In this document: positions 3,943 to 5,535 of the stretch, in pieces
Numbering within the stretch: position 1 is the stretch's first letter
Layout of the letters: every line of letters starts with the position of its first letter
Source of the DNA: a candidate division NPL-UPA2 bacterium
GTDB taxonomy: Bacteria; Bacillota; UBA994
Assembly: GCA_018725205.1 (NCBI GenBank)
Contig: QLUB01000110.1
Location: 1-5,535 of the forward strand
Reading direction: 5' to 3'
Length of the DNA: 5,535 nt
Position numbers and translations under genes: made by a program
The notes under the pieces: generated by a model
Databases searched by the model: none
What the model was told of the DNA's origin: nothing
What the model saw: the letters and a program-made list of their open reading frames with translations, nothing else

Positions 3943-5535
3943 TTGACAAACGAAGCAAAAGCCGACGTAGTCATTATCGGGGGCGGAGTAGTCGGTGCCG
4001 CCATAGCGCGCGAGCTTTCACGTTACAACTTGTCCATTGTCCTGCTGGAAAAACATCCCGACCTCGCTATGGGCACATCCAAGGCGAACAGCGGCATCCT
4101 TCACGCTGGGTTTGACGCAGCCCCCGGGACAAAGAAGGCCTTGTTTAATGTGCGAGGCAATGTGCTGTATCGCCAGCTGGAGGCGGAGCTTGGCATCCGA
4201 CTCAAGTGGATTGGCTCACTTGTGGTCGCACTGGAGCATGATAACTTGCGTGTGCTCGAAGAGCTGCTCTGCCGGGGTAAGGAGAACGGAGTACCAAAAC
4301 TCGAGATGCTTTCAAGGGACGGCCTGCTTGACAGGGAACCGAACCTTGCGCACGGAGTAGTAGGTGCTTTGTGGTGTCCCACGGCAGGAATTGTATCTCC
4401 ATTTGATGCCACTCTAGCACTCGCTGAAAATGCCGTGCAAAACGGCGTCAAGGTTCTGCTGGAACATGAGGTAGAGCAGGTCCTAGTTGAGCAAAGTAGA
4501 GTAACGGGAGTTGTCACGGGTCGGGGCATCATCGAAACGCCATACGTTATCAATGCCGCTGGTGTGCATGCAGGTAGCGTAGCGGCCTTAGCGGGGGATG
4601 ACAGCATCGCGATTACCCCTCGCAAGGGTGAATACCTGCTATTTGACACGTCGCTTGGCGATTGCGTAAGGTCAGTGCTTTTTCCGACGCCGACTAAGGT
4701 GTCCAAAGGCATAGTCATCGGACCGACGGTGCATGGGAACTTGTTTATCGGGCCAAACGCTCTGGACGTTGCTGACCCAGACGATGTGGGAACTACGGCA
4801 GGGGGACTGTCCGAAATCATCGAGGGCGCTAAGAAACTCATCCCCAGTCTGGGGCTTGGGTCTGTAATCACGCAGTTTGCAGGATTACGGGCGGTGGCAG
4901 CGCACGACGACTTCATTATCGGGCCGTCGTCAGTTGTTCGCGGCCTTGTTCACGCCGGCGGAATTCAGTCACCTGGTCTCACGGCTGCACTCGCTATTGC
5001 CGAAGCCGTGGTAGAGATTCTTCGCGACCTTGGGCTATCTCTGACCTCCAACCCACGCTTTGTGCCGATACGCCAGCCGCGCCTAAGCTTTAAGGAACAG
5101 AACCATACGGCTAGACAGCAGAGCTTCAGGCTAAACCCTCTCTATGGACGGATTGTCTGCCGCTGCGAGACTGTGACGGAGGCAGAGATCGTGGAGGCGA
5201 TTCACGCGCCTTGCCCGGCACACACTCTTGACGCTGTCAAAGTGCGCACGCGCGCGGGTATGGGCCGCTGTCAAGGGGGGTTCTGCGGTCCACGCGTGTC
5301 AGCGCTGCTAGCAAGAGAGCTGGACACTCCACTAAGTTCCGTACGCAAAGATAAGGCCCAATCTTTCCTGTATCTCCCCCGGCGCGGTGGAGAGCACACG
5401 CCGGAAGTAATCCCCAAGTTTGATGTAGCGGTGATCGGCGGTGGACCGGCTGGTATGGCGGCGGCACTTGCAGCGCGGGAGCGCGGCGCGAAGCGAGTCG
5501 TGATCATTGAACGGGATCGCGAACTAGGCGGCATC
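3943..5535 (+). CDS. Fused FAD-dependent glycerol-3-phosphate dehydrogenase-like protein: GlpA/COG0579 domain + [2Fe-2S] BFD-like domain + second FAD/NAD(P) oxidoreductase domain, 3' end outside window
   Basis: The frame is open for 531 codons from TTG 3943 to the window edge. Residues about 8-360 form a DAO/GlpA-type flavoprotein with the FAD-binding GGGVVG at 13-18 and the family-typical KANSGILHAGFDA (47-59). Residues about 402-455 are a BFD-like [2Fe-2S] domain with cysteine ligands C406, C408, C443 and C448 (CRC and CQGGFC). After a linker, residues 493-531 begin a second Rossmann fold: FDVAVIGGGPAG (493-504), acidic E523 after the second strand, and ELGGI (527-531). By context the first module would oxidise glycerol 3-phosphate to dihydroxyacetone phosphate, passing electrons through the cluster to the second flavin module. 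In related clostridial and Thermotoga loci these modules are, as I recall, separate adjacent genes, so the fusion is unusual. A related 2-hydroxyacid oxidase (LhgO-like) activity cannot be excluded from sequence alone. Confidence 0.88.
   Translation, partial: MTNEAKADVVIIGGGVVGAAIARELSRYNLSIVLLEKHPDLAMGTSKANSGILHAGFDAAPGTKKALFNVRGNVLYRQLEAELGIRLKWIGSLVVALEHDNLRVLEELLCRGKENGVPKLEMLSRDGLLDREPNLAHGVVGALWCPTAGIVSPFDATLALAENAVQNGVKVLLEHEVEQVLVEQSRVTGVVTGRGIIETPYVINAAGVHAGSVAALAGDDSIAITPRKGEYLLFDTSLGDCVRSVLFPTPTKVSKGIVIGPTVHGNLFIGPNALDVADPDDVGTTAGGLSEIIEGAKKLIPSLGLGSVITQFAGLRAVAAHDDFIIGPSSVVRGLVHAGGIQSPGLTAALAIAEAVVEILRDLGLSLTSNPRFVPIRQPRLSFKEQNHTARQQSFRLNPLYGRIVCRCETVTEAEIVEAIHAPCPAHTLDAVKVRTRAGMGRCQGGFCGPRVSALLARELDTPLSSVRKDKAQSFLYLPRRGGEHTPEVIPKFDVAVIGGGPAGMAAALAARERGAKRVVIIERDRELGGI

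Noticed and set aside
4101..4916. Long open frame on the minus strand (271 codons)
   Set aside because: It lies entirely antisense to the dehydrogenase gene, is rich in Ser, Thr, Pro and Ala as expected of a shadow of GC-rich codons, and shows no recognisable motif. The plus-strand frame has clear conserved domains.

Overview
This 5.5 kb stretch looks chromosomal and comes from a fermentative bacterium, most likely of the Firmicutes/Bacillota (clostridial side). The case rests on gene content: a GlpP-type glycerol antiterminator, a YitT-family membrane protein, purine-rich Shine-Dalgarno sites including ones that serve GTG and TTG starts, and a sodium-pump decarboxylase tail next to a PduL-type phosphotransacylase. 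I see no mobile elements, rRNA, tRNA or CRISPR.

Region 1 (1-646, + strand). The last 20 codons of a membrane protein resemble the C-terminus of the beta subunit of sodium-translocating biotin decarboxylases (OadB/MmdB/GcdB). Nine bases later begins a PduL-family phosphate acyltransferase with all expected metal-ligand histidines. If the upstream complex is methylmalonyl-CoA decarboxylase, the pair would turn methylmalonyl-CoA into propionyl-CoA and then propionyl phosphate, linking a sodium pump to substrate-level ATP formation.

Region 2 (629-1477, - strand). A YitT-family membrane protein (YitT membrane region plus C-terminal DUF2179) converges on pduL, and the two coding regions overlap by 18 bp. 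A likely extended -10 promoter lies just upstream of it.

Region 3 (1478-1725). This is the divergent intergenic region between yitT and glpK. It holds a candidate sigma-A promoter for glpK and a leader with a long two-part hairpin followed by a T-rich tract. A short alternative hairpin competes for the same bases. With glpP located downstream, this is the expected architecture for antitermination control by glycerol 3-phosphate.

Region 4 (1726-5535, + strand). This is a glycerol catabolic operon: glpK (glycerol kinase), a strong 17-bp intercistronic hairpin without a T-tract, glpP (antiterminator), and a GlpA/COG0579-type FAD dehydrogenase with a C-terminal BFD-like [2Fe-2S] domain. The dehydrogenase frame continues without a stop into a second FAD/NAD(P)-binding Rossmann domain and runs off the end of the window. 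Glycerol would be phosphorylated by GlpK and the product oxidised to dihydroxyacetone phosphate by the dehydrogenase, while GlpP would sense glycerol 3-phosphate and permit transcription through the leader.

The most notable points are the in-frame fusion of two oxidoreductase modules that, to my knowledge, are usually separate genes, the candidate GlpP-responsive leader, the intercistronic hairpin, and the loss in GlpK of the histidine that HPr phosphorylates in many Firmicutes.
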